Shown: positions 1 through 7,084 of the stretch, piece after piece
Position numbering within the stretch: the first letter of the stretch is position 1
Layout of the letters: every line of letters begins with the position of its first letter
DNA from: UBA57 sp963577725
GTDB taxonomy: Archaea; Thermoproteota; Nitrososphaeria; Nitrososphaerales; UBA57
Assembly (NCBI GenBank): GCA_047517285.1
Contig: JAKZTE010000012.1
Location: 1 to 20,760, forward strand
DNA: 20,760 bases
Direction of reading: 5' to 3'
Position numbers and translations under genes: made by a program
The notes under the pieces: model-generated
Seen by the model: only the letters and a program-made list of their open reading frames with translations
The model's database searches: none
Told to the model about the DNA's origin: nothing

Positions 1-572
1 ATAAAATCTACGCAAAGAAAGCTAATCATTCTATCTTAAATTATTCATATGTTTTTATTGAATCCGATCGCCCAGGGAAATTTTATGTTTCTAAAGCAAA
101 AAAACTCGGAATTCCAGAAGGTTCACTTTGGTCTAAACTTCAGAGTGGACGTTCTATTCGTTATAATGGTAAATCTATCCGACCTACTGACGTTATGGGA
201 AAGTCTCGACCTGGTAGAAAGATTGGTATTTCCGGCGACACAAGACCCTCCAAATCATTAACTCGTTTTTTTTCTTCATGCGATATATTAATCCATGAAT
301 CTACTTTCTCAAACGATCAACAGGATTTAGCTATTGAAAGATTTCATAGTACTTCTTCAGAAGCTGCAAATGTTGCTAAAGAATCTTCTTCAACTATACT
401 TATTCTTACTCATTTTAGTTCACGGTATAACGATGTTAAATTGCTTGAAAAACAGGCATGTAAAGTCCATCGTAATACTGTTGCAGGTCTAGATTCTATG
501 ACTTTTACTGTTCCTTACCGTGATGAAAAGCGATTGACTAAGTCTTATATCTTGGAACAAACCAGTCAATAA
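1..572 (+). CDS. rnz: Ribonuclease Z, C-terminal part (5' truncated by window edge)
   Basis: RNase Z is the zinc-dependent metallo-beta-lactamase-fold endonuclease that cuts the 3' trailer from precursor tRNAs. The reading frame is open from base 3 to the TAA at 570-572, giving about 189 codons; the N-terminal half with the first metal-binding motif lies outside the window. The visible part has the family's late motifs: a GDTRPS segment (metal-binding Asp), an IHEST segment, the AxxVAKES helix, and LTHFSSRY with a metal-ligand His. There is no start codon to judge because the gene enters from the left edge. Its 3' end overlaps the convergent COG1325 gene by 35 bases. Placement beside cca suits a shared role in tRNA 3'-end maturation; the family assignment is firm, the operon link is inference. 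Confidence 0.95.
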   Translation, partial: KIYAKKANHSILNYSYVFIESDRPGKFYVSKAKKLGIPEGSLWSKLQSGRSIRYNGKSIRPTDVMGKSRPGRKIGISGDTRPSKSLTRFFSSCDILIHESTFSNDQQDLAIERFHSTSSEAANVAKESSSTILILTHFSSRYNDVKLLEKQACKVHRNTVAGLDSMTFTVPYRDEKRLTKSYILEQTSQ

Positions 573-948
573 ATTCTAAAATATTTTCTGTCTTAATCTT
601 CATGAATATTGGCCCTAAAGGTGACTCTTTGGAGTTTTCACAGATTACAATTGAATTTATTGCTGCAGCTTGTTTATTGAATAAAATGTAAGTCATATCT
701 TTTTCTGAATTTCTCATTAGCACCTTTCTAGCAATATGTGTTGTTTGCCTATTTCTCAACGTATCATATAAATTCATTAATTTTTTATAATCGGTAAATT
801 TTCCAATTATCTCCTTGCCCCTCACATCATAATCTATATCGACGATGTTTGCCATTGCATCTATTAAATTGGTTTTATCTTCTGTCTTATTCAATTCTGT
901 TTTTATTGTTATCTTGATATTATCTTGTAACTCTTCCATCTTATTCAC
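538..948 (-). CDS. COG1325-family RNA-binding protein (archaeal exosome-associated candidate)
   Basis: This 136-residue protein resembles the archaeal COG1325 (DUF54) family, small alpha/beta proteins with a predicted RNA-binding fold that comparative genomics has linked to the exosome. The sequence has a mixed alpha/beta pattern, a basic central part (around LRNRQTTHIARKVL), an AAAINSIVICE strand-helix segment and a C-terminal SPLGPIF motif typical of the family; there are no catalytic motifs or membrane segments. The start is an ATG at 948, overlapping the stop of the upstream UPF0200 gene by four bases, so the two are probably translated from one message. The 3' end runs 35 bases into the convergent RNase Z gene. 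The specific molecular role is unknown; the assignment rests on remembered family patterns, not a search. Confidence 0.75.
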   Translation of the reverse strand: MNKMEELQDNIKITIKTELNKTEDKTNLIDAMANIVDIDYDVRGKEIIGKFTDYKKLMNLYDTLRNRQTTHIARKVLMRNSEKDMTYILFNKQAAAINSIVICENSKESPLGPIFMKIKTENILEFIDWFVPRYKT

Positions 949-1496
949 CTCAAATTATGCAGAATTGATTCAGTCTTTTTCGCATATTGCTCTTTTGTTA
1001 ATCCGATGTTTTCTATAATTATGTCTGCCCTTTCCATAACTTGACCTAGTCCTACCTCTAATTCTTTGTTATCTCGTCGATTAAACTCTTCTGCATCAAT
1101 TGGCATGTCACTTCGTTTTCTTTCTAGTAAAAACTTCATTCTTTGTTCAGAAGTATTACTAATTAATAATATCTTGACATTTCCTACCTTTGTAAATAAT
1201 TCAATTTCCTCAATATTTCTAATTCCATCAATTATTATATTCTCATTAGTTATCTCGTTTATCTTATCTATACACATGTTTGCAACTACATTATTTCCTC
1301 TTTCTCTTCTCAATTCTAGCATTAATCTGGATAAAGATTCTGAATCATTACCTACTCCCCTGTTTTCTGCTTCTTTTCTAACTTGATTTCCCATTATTAT
1401 TAATTCATATCCTAATCTTTTTCCTATTTCACAAAATAGTGACTTCCCTGCACCTGGCAAACCCGTAACACAAATCAACTTCTTTCTTTTTACCAT
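945..1496 (-). CDS. UPF0200-family P-loop NTPase (dephospho-CoA-kinase/adenylate-kinase-like)
   Basis: An archaeal nucleoside-kinase-like P-loop protein of about 183 residues. The Walker A motif GLPGAGKS lies near the N-terminus (about residues 12-19), followed by the E/R-rich helices (LMLELRRERGNNVVA) and a hydrophobic strand (ENIIIDGIRN) that marks the DGIRN motif of the UPF0200 family. This fold usually phosphorylates small molecules, but the family has no settled substrate. I prefer the ATG at 1496; the frame also allows a GTG at 1505, three codons upstream. A TATA-like element on this strand around 1524-1534 sits about 30 bases before the ATG, which favours a nearly leaderless transcript starting close to it. 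The gene is divergent from cca and shares a 40-50-base promoter region with it. Downstream it overlaps the COG1325 gene. Confidence 0.8.
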   Translation of the reverse strand: MVKRKKLICVTGLPGAGKSLFCEIGKRLGYELIIMGNQVRKEAENRGVGNDSESLSRLMLELRRERGNNVVANMCIDKINEITNENIIIDGIRNIEEIELFTKVGNVKILLISNTSEQRMKFLLERKRSDMPIDAEEFNRRDNKELEVGLGQVMERADIIIENIGLTKEQYAKKTESILHNLR

Positions 1497-1505
1497 AACG
1501 AACAC

Positions 1506-1545
1506 AATTAATAAGTAGTTTTTGTTAATATGTTTGAGTGATTAA
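1506..1545. promoter_or_regulatory. Divergent promoter region between UPF0200 gene and cca
   Basis: The 40-50-base gap between two divergent starts is almost entirely A/T. On the minus strand an AACATATTAAC element (1524-1534) is about 30 bases before the ATG at 1496. On the plus strand an AATTAATAA element (about 1506-1514) is about 30 bases before the TTG of cca. Both spacings fit archaeal TATA boxes with leaderless transcripts. Inference from spacing only. Confidence 0.4.
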
Positions 1546-2943
1546 TTGGACATTAACTCGATCAAAAAATTAGTGTTAAAAAAGCATAAACCGTCATCAT
1601 CATATAATCAACAATTATCTAAATTTGCGAATGATCTCATAGACCAACTTTGGTTCAATAATTATCACGATCAACAAAAATCACCTATTTTTCCAATATC
1701 CGATATTGTATTAGGGGGTTCAATCGCCAAAGGAACTTGGTTAAAAGACTCTGCTGACATAGATATCTTTGTCAAACTTGACGCAGATTCAAGTAGAACT
1801 GATTTGGAACATTCACTTGAAATAGGAAAAAATACACTCGATTCATTAAAAGGATATTCTTGGTCCTTGCGTTATTCTGAACATCCATATATCGAAGCTG
1901 AAACTAAGTTTCTAGGTAAAATAATAAAAATTAATATTGTTTCATGTTTTGATGTAAATCCAAAAAATTGGAAAAGCGCAGCAGATAGGTCTCCACATCA
2001 TACTGATTATATTCTCGATAAATTCACTCCTAAAATGAAGGATGAAGTTAGAATATTGAAACAATTCCTAATTTCAAATAAAATCTATGGCGCTGAAATC
2101 AAAATTCAAGGATTTAGTGGCTATGTATGTGAATTACTTATTCTCAAGTACAAAAATTTTAACAATGTTCTAAAACACATGGGCAATTTTAGTCCAGAAA
2201 ATAGTGTTTATTTTGATGAATCTCATTCTAAATTCACTAAATTACACGACTCTCCGATTATAATGCTTGATCCCGTAGACCCTAAAAGAAATCTTGGAAC
2301 TGCCATCTCATCTCAAAATCTTAATAAATTTATTTATCTCTCTACCAAATTTTTGAATAACCCTTCTCATAAATTCTTTATTTTAAATAAAACCAAATTT
2401 AATGAATCCCTTTCAGATAATCTATTACTTGTTTATTTTAAACACGATAAAAAAACTATAGATACCTTGTGGGGACAATTACGTAGATCCTTTAACCATG
2501 CTTCTAAATATCTCTCAAAAAATAATTTCAATATCATTCGTTCTACTATTTCCAGTAATGACGAAGACCAAAGTGCCTTTATCTTTCTACTTGAAAGCCC
2601 ATCTATCTCAAACACTCGCCTTCATATTGGCCCTTCTTCTCATATGAAAAATGAATCAATTGCCTTTATTAAAAAGAATAAACGACAATCTCTATCTTTC
2701 TGGATCGATTCAGATGGGAAACTTAATTCACTACAACCTAGACAATATTCACGAATTAAAGATCTAATTACTTCTTCTATTGATTCTAATAACGTACTCG
2801 GCATAGCTCCTGGAATTAAAGATTCGTTTGATAAAACCTCTAAGACTTATACCGGCCAATCTGTAATTTCTTTTTCAACTAATAAATCTTGGTTATACGA
2901 CTCTTTAGGTGATGTTATTGGAACTGAATCATACTTATCTTGA
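1546..2943 (+). CDS. cca: CCA-adding enzyme (class I archaeal tRNA nucleotidyltransferase)
   Basis: This enzyme adds CCA to the 3' end of tRNAs from CTP and ATP without a nucleic acid template. The 465-residue length is normal for the archaeal class I family. The nucleotidyltransferase signature is clear: GGS at residues 57-59, the GTWLKDSADIDIF segment with metal-binding Asp71 and Asp73, then the central region ending in the tail domain. The start is a TTG at 1546, supported by conserved sequence beginning immediately after it and a TATA-like element about 30 bases upstream. None of the four tRNA genes in this window encodes CCA, so the organism depends on this activity. The 3' end overlaps the downstream kinase gene by 32-35 bases, suggesting translational coupling. 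Nothing looks broken; the call is secure. Confidence 0.95.
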   Translation: MDINSIKKLVLKKHKPSSSYNQQLSKFANDLIDQLWFNNYHDQQKSPIFPISDIVLGGSIAKGTWLKDSADIDIFVKLDADSSRTDLEHSLEIGKNTLDSLKGYSWSLRYSEHPYIEAETKFLGKIIKINIVSCFDVNPKNWKSAADRSPHHTDYILDKFTPKMKDEVRILKQFLISNKIYGAEIKIQGFSGYVCELLILKYKNFNNVLKHMGNFSPENSVYFDESHSKFTKLHDSPIIMLDPVDPKRNLGTAISSQNLNKFIYLSTKFLNNPSHKFFILNKTKFNESLSDNLLLVYFKHDKKTIDTLWGQLRRSFNHASKYLSKNNFNIIRSTISSNDEDQSAFIFLLESPSISNTRLHIGPSSHMKNESIAFIKKNKRQSLSFWIDSDGKLNSLQPRQYSRIKDLITSSIDSNNVLGIAPGIKDSFDKTSKTYTGQSVISFSTNKSWLYDSLGDVIGTESYLS

Positions 2944-3679
2944 TATCAATAAACGTACAAATAATGAAATTTTACAATACCTTCTTTGTTATCCTAAGTA
3001 TGATCATAATTTATTCAAATTACGATTGCGAGAATTAAAGCAACTTGGCGTACAACATCTTGAATTATTTGGCCCTACAATAATAAACGGTAATGCAATT
3101 CTTGGTAAAGGCACTCGAGGAATAGTAGTAAAAGCTCATTCTAAAAATTTTTACTGCGCATTAAAAATTAGAAGACTAGATTCCCCTCGAATTAATTTAT
3201 TAAACGAAGTAAAAATTCAATCATATGTAAATTCATTTGGCATTGGACCTAAAATAATTAACCACTCTAATAATTTTATTATGATGGAATTGATTAATGG
3301 TAAGGTATTATCTGATTTTTATCTTATGCCTTCTATCAATACTGAAATAATCCGCTGTATGATTAAATCATTATTGAATCAGTGTTATAAACTCGATCTC
3401 TACGGAGTTGATCATGGAGAACTGAGCGATTTACGTAAACACGTGATAATTAATGAACGTGTTAATATTATTGATTTTGATTCTTCTAGCACTAATCGAA
3501 AAACATCTAATCTTACCTCCTCTGTTCAATATCTGTTTATCGGCGGTCCTCACTCCAAAACAATTCAAACTCTGTTTGATATTGATATTGATAAAGTGAT
3601 TCTTTTACTTCGCCAGTATAAATCAAATAAAAACTATTTAAATTTCTTTCATTTACTCAATCTCTTAAACATGAATTAA
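2909..3679 (+). CDS. Atypical protein kinase-like protein (COG2112-type), coupled to cca
   Basis: A 256-residue protein with a kinase fold resembling the archaeal COG2112 predicted Ser/Thr kinases. In order: an N-terminal helical extension of about 50 residues, a glycine loop GKGTRG (residues 66-71), the ATP-anchoring Lys in ALKIRR (K86), a candidate alpha-C Glu (E100), hinge MMELINGK, a catalytic-loop counterpart DHGELSDLRKHV (168-179) and a metal-binding IDFD (188-191). The loop has HGEL where ordinary kinases have HGD/HRD, so the usual catalytic Asp is Glu; activity and substrate are uncertain. The frame can start at GTG 2909 or at the adjacent ATG 2912, both inside the end of cca, so translation is probably coupled. 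The link to cca hints at a tRNA- or translation-related role, which is inference. Confidence 0.75.
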   Translation: MMLLELNHTYLDINKRTNNEILQYLLCYPKYDHNLFKLRLRELKQLGVQHLELFGPTIINGNAILGKGTRGIVVKAHSKNFYCALKIRRLDSPRINLLNEVKIQSYVNSFGIGPKIINHSNNFIMMELINGKVLSDFYLMPSINTEIIRCMIKSLLNQCYKLDLYGVDHGELSDLRKHVIINERVNIIDFDSSSTNRKTSNLTSSVQYLFIGGPHSKTIQTLFDIDIDKVILLLRQYKSNKNYLNFFHLLNLLNMN

Positions 3680-3706
3680 ATACGTTAGTAAATCTAATTC
3701 TTACAT

Positions 3707-3839
3707 GGGGCCGTTGTCTAGTTATTTAGATTATTATTCTATTTAGGAAAACTTGGTCTAAGATTCCAGAATAATTAATGGCAACACTGGAGCTCTGCTT
3801 GAATGCTGGCGATCGCGCGTTCAAACCACGCCGTCCCTA
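3707..3839 (+). tRNA. Intron-containing tRNA gene, isotype unresolved
   Basis: The ends look like a tRNA: acceptor GGGGCCG (3707-3713) against CGTCCCT (3832-3838), discriminator A3839, and T-arm GCGCG-TTCAAAC-CACGC (3815-3831). Two stem positions mismatch (C5 with U68, and C52 with A62) and G1 faces U72. The 133-base span requires about 55-60 bases of intron. My best fold has D-stem GTCT (3716-3719) with AGAT (3761-3764), a D-loop intron ending before the conserved GG (3755-3756), and an anticodon stem CCAG (3766-3769) with CTGG (3806-3809), the second intron lying between. An 8-bp hairpin ATTATTCT/AGAATAAT (3733-3740, 3768-3775) and a CCAG/CTGG pairing (3766-3769, 3787-3790) look like splice-site helices. 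I could not derive one convincing anticodon. The last three bases overlap the ecfT stop codon on the other strand. Confidence 0.65.
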
Positions 3840-4559
3840 ATAACCAAAGAAAATTATGCTGATGAACGATATCGATGTGATAAATATCACAATTAAATCT
3901 TGGTTGATTAATTGAAGAGAATATAACGATGTTGGCTTCTTACTGATTCCATAACCTCTTGATTCCATAGCTTCTGCAAGCTCTCCACTTCTTATTACTT
4001 CGTTTATTATTAATGGCACTAATATTGGAATAAATTTCTTGATTCTTATAATTGGATTTCCTCTTTCTAATTCAAGCCCCCTTGATTTTTGAGCATCAAT
4101 TATCTGTAACGTATCCATTAATATCACTGGAACAAATCTTACTGATGTTACGAATGCAAATACCAAATCTCTTGGTAATTTGAACCATCTTAATACATAT
4201 TCTAATTCATCTGGAGATGTTACAAGGAAAAATAACGACGTAGAACAAACTATCGCAATAAATCTTAAAGCAATTTGTATCGAATATATAAAACTATATC
4301 CGGCAAAATAATTTATTATCAAAATTAATGCTGAAAATCCTGTAGCAAAAACCATAGTTCTTAACAACCTTTTTGTTATTTTACCTAATAGTGAGAATAT
4401 TGATATCGCTGCGAATATTATGGCTAGATTGTATAAATTTGATACTAATAGTGCAAGTGTAAATAATTGTATTGAGATTAGTAACTTGACTCTTGGATCT
4501 AGTTTATGTATGATTGAATTACTTTTCCTATAAATAAATCCGTTAGCTATGAAATACAT
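3837..4559 (-). CDS. ecfT: ECF transporter transmembrane subunit EcfT
   Basis: EcfT is the membrane scaffold of energy-coupling-factor vitamin or metal importers, joining the ATPases to a substrate-binding S component. The 240-residue sequence has several hydrophobic segments (about residues 24-56, 66-112, 133-150 and a C-terminal one at 214-239). It also has the two diagnostic coupling-helix motifs with Ala-Arg-Gly: AQKSRG (156-161) and AMESRG (197-202). The ATG start at 4559 abuts the stop of the upstream ATPase gene (4560), so the three transporter genes form one operon. No S component is visible inside the window, so the substrate cannot be named; calling it cobalt-specific (CbiQ) would be a guess. 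The TAG stop at 3837-3839 coincides with the 3' end of the opposing tRNA gene. Confidence 0.92.
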   Translation of the reverse strand: MYFIANGFIYRKSNSIIHKLDPRVKLLISIQLFTLALLVSNLYNLAIIFAAISIFSLLGKITKRLLRTMVFATGFSALILIINYFAGYSFIYSIQIALRFIAIVCSTSLFFLVTSPDELEYVLRWFKLPRDLVFAFVTSVRFVPVILMDTLQIIDAQKSRGLELERGNPIIRIKKFIPILVPLIINEVIRSGELAEAMESRGYGISKKPTSLYSLQLINQDLIVIFITSISFISIIFFGY

Positions 4560-5369
4560 TCATTCCTCCATTAAACCCTGAATTCTTTTACATGCATCCT
4601 CTAGATTAATTGGAATGTCCTTTTCAATCCCTAGACCATTAAATATTTTAATTATTTGTGGAGGAATTAGTCCTACTTTATCGATTAATTCTTTATTTGT
4701 AAAAATCTTTTCTGAATAATCAATCTCTACTATTTTTCCATCTGACATTGTTATTATGTTTGGTTGCAATCTCCATAAAAATTCAATGTCATGCGAAATA
4801 ATGATTATTGTTTTATTATTACTATGTAGTGTATTTATGAACTCAAATAAAATATTCTTTTGTAACTCATCTTGCCCTACGGTTGGTTCATCTAGAATCA
4901 ATATCTCTGGGTTCCATGCCAATACTGACGCTAAACATACTTTCTTCTTCTCTCCTCCGCTAAGTTTTAATGGAGATATTCCTTCATATTTTCCTAAATC
5001 AAATAAATTTGTCATTAATTCGTATCTCTCATCTATGTACTCCTGATCAAATCCAAAATTCTTTAACCCAAATAATATTTCATTCTTCACTGTATCTGCA
5101 AATAATTGATGATTTACATTCTGAAATACCATTCCCACATTTCTTGATAATTCTGCTACCGATGACTTTTTTGTACTATTGTTCTCTATCATTACTTCGC
5201 CCTTTGACGGTTTTAATAATCCATTTATGTGTTTTACTAAAGTTGTTTTTCCTGCTCCATTATTCCCTACAATTGCTGTAATTGAATTCTTTTTAATTTT
5301 TAGATTGATATTATCTAGTGCATTTGTTCCATCTGGATGATTATAACTTACTTGTTTAAATTCTATCAA
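4560..5369 (-). CDS. ecfA: ECF transporter ATP-binding protein (second ATPase)
   Basis: An ABC ATPase of 269 residues that powers the ECF importer on the cytoplasmic side. Motifs are complete: Walker A GNNGAGKT (35-42), Q-loop VFQNVNHQLF (81-90, the form typical of EcfA/CbiO), signature LSGGE (136-140), Walker B LILDEPT with D160 and E161, and switch His193 in ISHD. The C-terminal region is longer than in a minimal ABC domain, as is usual for ECF ATPases. It overlaps the upstream ATPase gene by four bases and abuts ecfT downstream, giving a strict ecfA-ecfA-ecfT order. With two distinct ATPase genes, the working pump is presumably a heterodimer on one EcfT; that is family knowledge rather than something visible here. 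Confidence 0.93.
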   Translation of the reverse strand: MIEFKQVSYNHPDGTNALDNINLKIKKNSITAIVGNNGAGKTTLVKHINGLLKPSKGEVMIENNSTKKSSVAELSRNVGMVFQNVNHQLFADTVKNEILFGLKNFGFDQEYIDERYELMTNLFDLGKYEGISPLKLSGGEKKKVCLASVLAWNPEILILDEPTVGQDELQKNILFEFINTLHSNNKTIIIISHDIEFLWRLQPNIITMSDGKIVEIDYSEKIFTNKELIDKVGLIPPQIIKIFNGLGIEKDIPINLEDACKRIQGLMEE

Positions 5370-6214
5370 TTTTTCTCCCTTACCTCATTTATCATGTCGT
5401 CTGCACAAGTTACTGGTTTAGAAAATTTTACATGTGTTTTTGCAAGTTCTCTGTATACCTTCGTAGAAAAAGGGATACCTAATTCAGGTATGATGAGTTT
5501 TTTATAATCAAATACATTTTCTGGTTTATCATTAGAAATTATCTTTCCATTAGATAAAATAATTAATCTATCTGTATATTTCAGAATTAAGTCTAATCTA
5601 TGTTCTACAATAATTATTGATATCCCCTTTTCTCTACATAATTTATCCATTAATTCCATAAATTCCAACGCTGTTTTTGGATCTAATAGAGAAGTTGGCT
5701 CATCTAAAATTAAGATTTTTGGTTCCATTGCCAAAACTCCTGCCAGTGCAGTTCTTTGTTTCTGTCCATCTGATAGTTCATGTGGTGCTTTTTCTGCCAA
5801 GTGTGTTATGTTTAGTGTCTCCATCATTTTTTCAATTCTTTCTTTTATTATTCCTTGTTCAATACCTAAATTCTCTAATCCAAAAGCAATGTCTCTCTCC
5901 ACTGAAAACATAAAAATTTGATTTTCTGGGTTCTGAAATACGAATCCTACTCGTTTAGCTATTTCTTTTATTTCTGCATCTCTAACCTTTATTCCATCTA
6001 CTATTACATCTCCTGAATATTCTCCATCATACATATTTGGTATTAATCCCACAATGGATTTCAGTAAAGTAGATTTTCCACATCCTGTCGGTCCTGCCAG
6101 AACTGTTATTTCATTTGATTTAATGCTCAGATTGATATTTTCTAATATATTGGTATCTGATGAACTATACTTGAATGAAAAATCATTGAATTTTATTATC
6201 TCTTTTTTAGGCAT
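5366..6214 (-). CDS. ecfA: ECF transporter ATP-binding protein (first ATPase)
   Basis: The first gene of the transporter operon, a 282-residue ABC ATPase. Walker A is GPTGCGKS (41-48), the Q-loop is VFQNPENQIF (92-101), the signature is LSDGQ (147-151), Walker B is LILDEPT with D171 and E172, and the switch His is H205 in VEHRLD. The NPENQ form of the Q-loop is characteristic of ECF ATPases. The ATG at 6214 lies 32 bases after the prefoldin stop, on the same strand; the A/T-rich gap could hold a promoter, so it is open whether the transporter is co-transcribed with the exosome superoperon. There are no missing catalytic residues. The C-terminal 60 residues do not match anything I can name and may contact the partner ATPase. 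Confidence 0.93.
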   Translation of the reverse strand: MPKKEIIKFNDFSFKYSSSDTNILENINLSIKSNEITVLAGPTGCGKSTLLKSIVGLIPNMYDGEYSGDVIVDGIKVRDAEIKEIAKRVGFVFQNPENQIFMFSVERDIAFGLENLGIEQGIIKERIEKMMETLNITHLAEKAPHELSDGQKQRTALAGVLAMEPKILILDEPTSLLDPKTALEFMELMDKLCREKGISIIIVEHRLDLILKYTDRLIILSNGKIISNDKPENVFDYKKLIIPELGIPFSTKVYRELAKTHVKFSKPVTCADDMINEVREKN

Positions 6215-6246
6215 TATTTCTGATAAATTTTAATTACATAATAGTA

Positions 6247-6618
6247 TTATTGAGTATTAGTACCGGTTGTACCCCTTTTCATTGACCCATCCAGCTTTTC
6301 TTGCACTTCTTTAAGACTTACTTTCAACCTCTCTTCTTGTTTGTTTAATACTGTTATCTTTGTGTTTGAAAGATCCTTTGATTCTGTTAAATCTTTTATT
6401 ACATCTGCTTTGTTACTCGATACCATTACCGTACCTGCAGATTTGTACACTTTCACATCATCTGTCGATTTATTTAATTCCGCTAATGCTCTATCTGTTT
6501 CAATAATCTCCAAATCAATCTGCTGTTTCTGTACTAAAACTGATTGTAAATTCTGTTGTAATTGTTCATATCTTTCTATTTGTTCTTTTAACCATGGTGG
6601 CACCTCTTGATTACTCAT
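6247..6618 (-). CDS. pfdB: Prefoldin subunit beta
   Basis: Prefoldin is a jellyfish-shaped hexameric chaperone (two alpha, four beta subunits) that captures unfolded proteins and passes them to the thermosome. The 123-residue sequence has the expected layout: an N-terminal coiled coil (EQIERYEQLQQNLQSVLVQKQQIDLEI), a short beta-hairpin region around VKVYKSAGTVMV, and a C-terminal coiled coil rich in Lys, Glu and Leu, then a polar Gly/Thr tail. Length and hairpin position match the beta rather than the alpha class. It closes the exosome superoperon, as in many archaea. A TATA-like TTTATAG on this strand (6641-6647) is 26 bases before the ATG at 6618, so it probably also has its own nearly leaderless transcript. 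Confidence 0.92.
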   Translation of the reverse strand: MSNQEVPPWLKEQIERYEQLQQNLQSVLVQKQQIDLEIIETDRALAELNKSTDDVKVYKSAGTVMVSSNKADVIKDLTESKDLSNTKITVLNKQEERLKVSLKEVQEKLDGSMKRGTTGTNTQ

Positions 6619-6640
6619 ACTGTAATCGATTTGCTTTTTA

Positions 6641-6647
6641 CTATAAA
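6641..6647 (-). promoter_or_regulatory. TATA-like element for pfdB
   Basis: TTTATAG on the minus strand, centred about 26 bases before the pfdB ATG and inside the 36-base gap after the pcc1 stop. The spacing fits an archaeal TATA box with a leaderless transcript, giving prefoldin a second, operon-independent promoter. Assigned by spacing and composition only. Confidence 0.4.
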
Positions 6648-6654
6648 TAAAGCT

Positions 6655-6888
6655 TTATTCTGTTAGAATATCGTAAGACACTTTTGCCGCACGAATATGA
6701 GATGATATCTTTGCACGTAGTTCTGATATTTCTTTTGCATTAATTTCCATGACTAGTTTATCATTTTTAGCTTGAATAGAATCAGTCTCCTTAATGTCTT
6801 GTTTTATTGATTCTTTTACTAATTCTGATGATTTTTTATTAGTTTTTATTCTAATTACTGCTGATATCTTATACTGTTGTTGTTTCAT
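6655..6888 (-). CDS. pcc1: KEOPS complex subunit Pcc1
   Basis: Pcc1 is the small dimerising subunit of KEOPS, the complex that makes N6-threonylcarbamoyladenosine at position 37 of ANN-decoding tRNAs. The protein is 77 residues, the usual size. It has a strand-helix-strand-strand-helix pattern (YKISAVIRI; SSELVKESIKQD; KLVMEINAK; ISELRAKISSHIRAAKVSYDIL), and the C-terminal helix with LRAKISSHIRAAKV resembles the family's conserved LRAxLNSxLR motif. It overlaps the end of the L37Ae gene by 20 bases, supporting transcription and translation within the exosome superoperon, where Pcc1 is commonly found in archaea. No catalytic residues are expected. The small size makes the sequence evidence modest, but context raises confidence. 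Confidence 0.82.
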   Translation of the reverse strand: MKQQQYKISAVIRIKTNKKSSELVKESIKQDIKETDSIQAKNDKLVMEINAKEISELRAKISSHIRAAKVSYDILTE

Positions 6889-7084
6889 ATGCGGAATCCG
6901 CTACTTTAAATTTACATTTACCACATGCCCAAATTCCTATTACAACTCTTTTGAATTTAATTGAATTACATTCAGGACAGTTTCTTTTTTGTCGAAGATT
7001 TGTGGTTACTTTTGTATGTTTTTTTCTAACGGAAGAACCGAATTTAGCTCCAAATTCAGTTGTTGTTTTTGTTTTACGAGCCAC
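6869..7084 (-). CDS. rpl37ae: Ribosomal protein L37Ae (eL43)
   Basis: A 71-residue zinc-binding protein of the large ribosomal subunit. It begins with the basic N-terminus MARKTKTT, contains the LRQKRNCPECNSIKFKRV segment, and carries the zinc ribbon formed by CPEC (about 36-39) and CGKC (about 54-57), then a short tail. Length and cysteine spacing match the archaeal/eukaryotic eL43 family. The ATG at 7084 lies 11 bases inside the end of rrp42 and the stop overlaps the start of pcc1 by 20 bases, so three consecutive genes are interlocked. This position between Rrp42 and Pcc1 is typical of the archaeal exosome superoperon. No anomaly seen. Confidence 0.95.
   Translation of the reverse strand: MARKTKTTTEFGAKFGSSVRKKHTKVTTNLRQKRNCPECNSIKFKRVVIGIWACGKCKFKVADSAYETTTV

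Noticed and set aside
49..261. Plus-strand 70-codon frame near the left edge
   Set aside because: It is out of frame with the well-supported RNase Z sequence that covers the same bases.
1497..1505. GTG start for the UPF0200 protein
   Set aside because: Possible in frame, but ATG 1496 has better spacing to the TATA-like element and a family-like N-terminus.
3707..3839. Reading this tRNA as tRNA-Trp with anticodon loop TTCCAGA
   Set aside because: The GGGG start and CCAG/CTGG splice helix are attractive, but no 5-bp anticodon stem can be formed around that loop without further unexplained introns.
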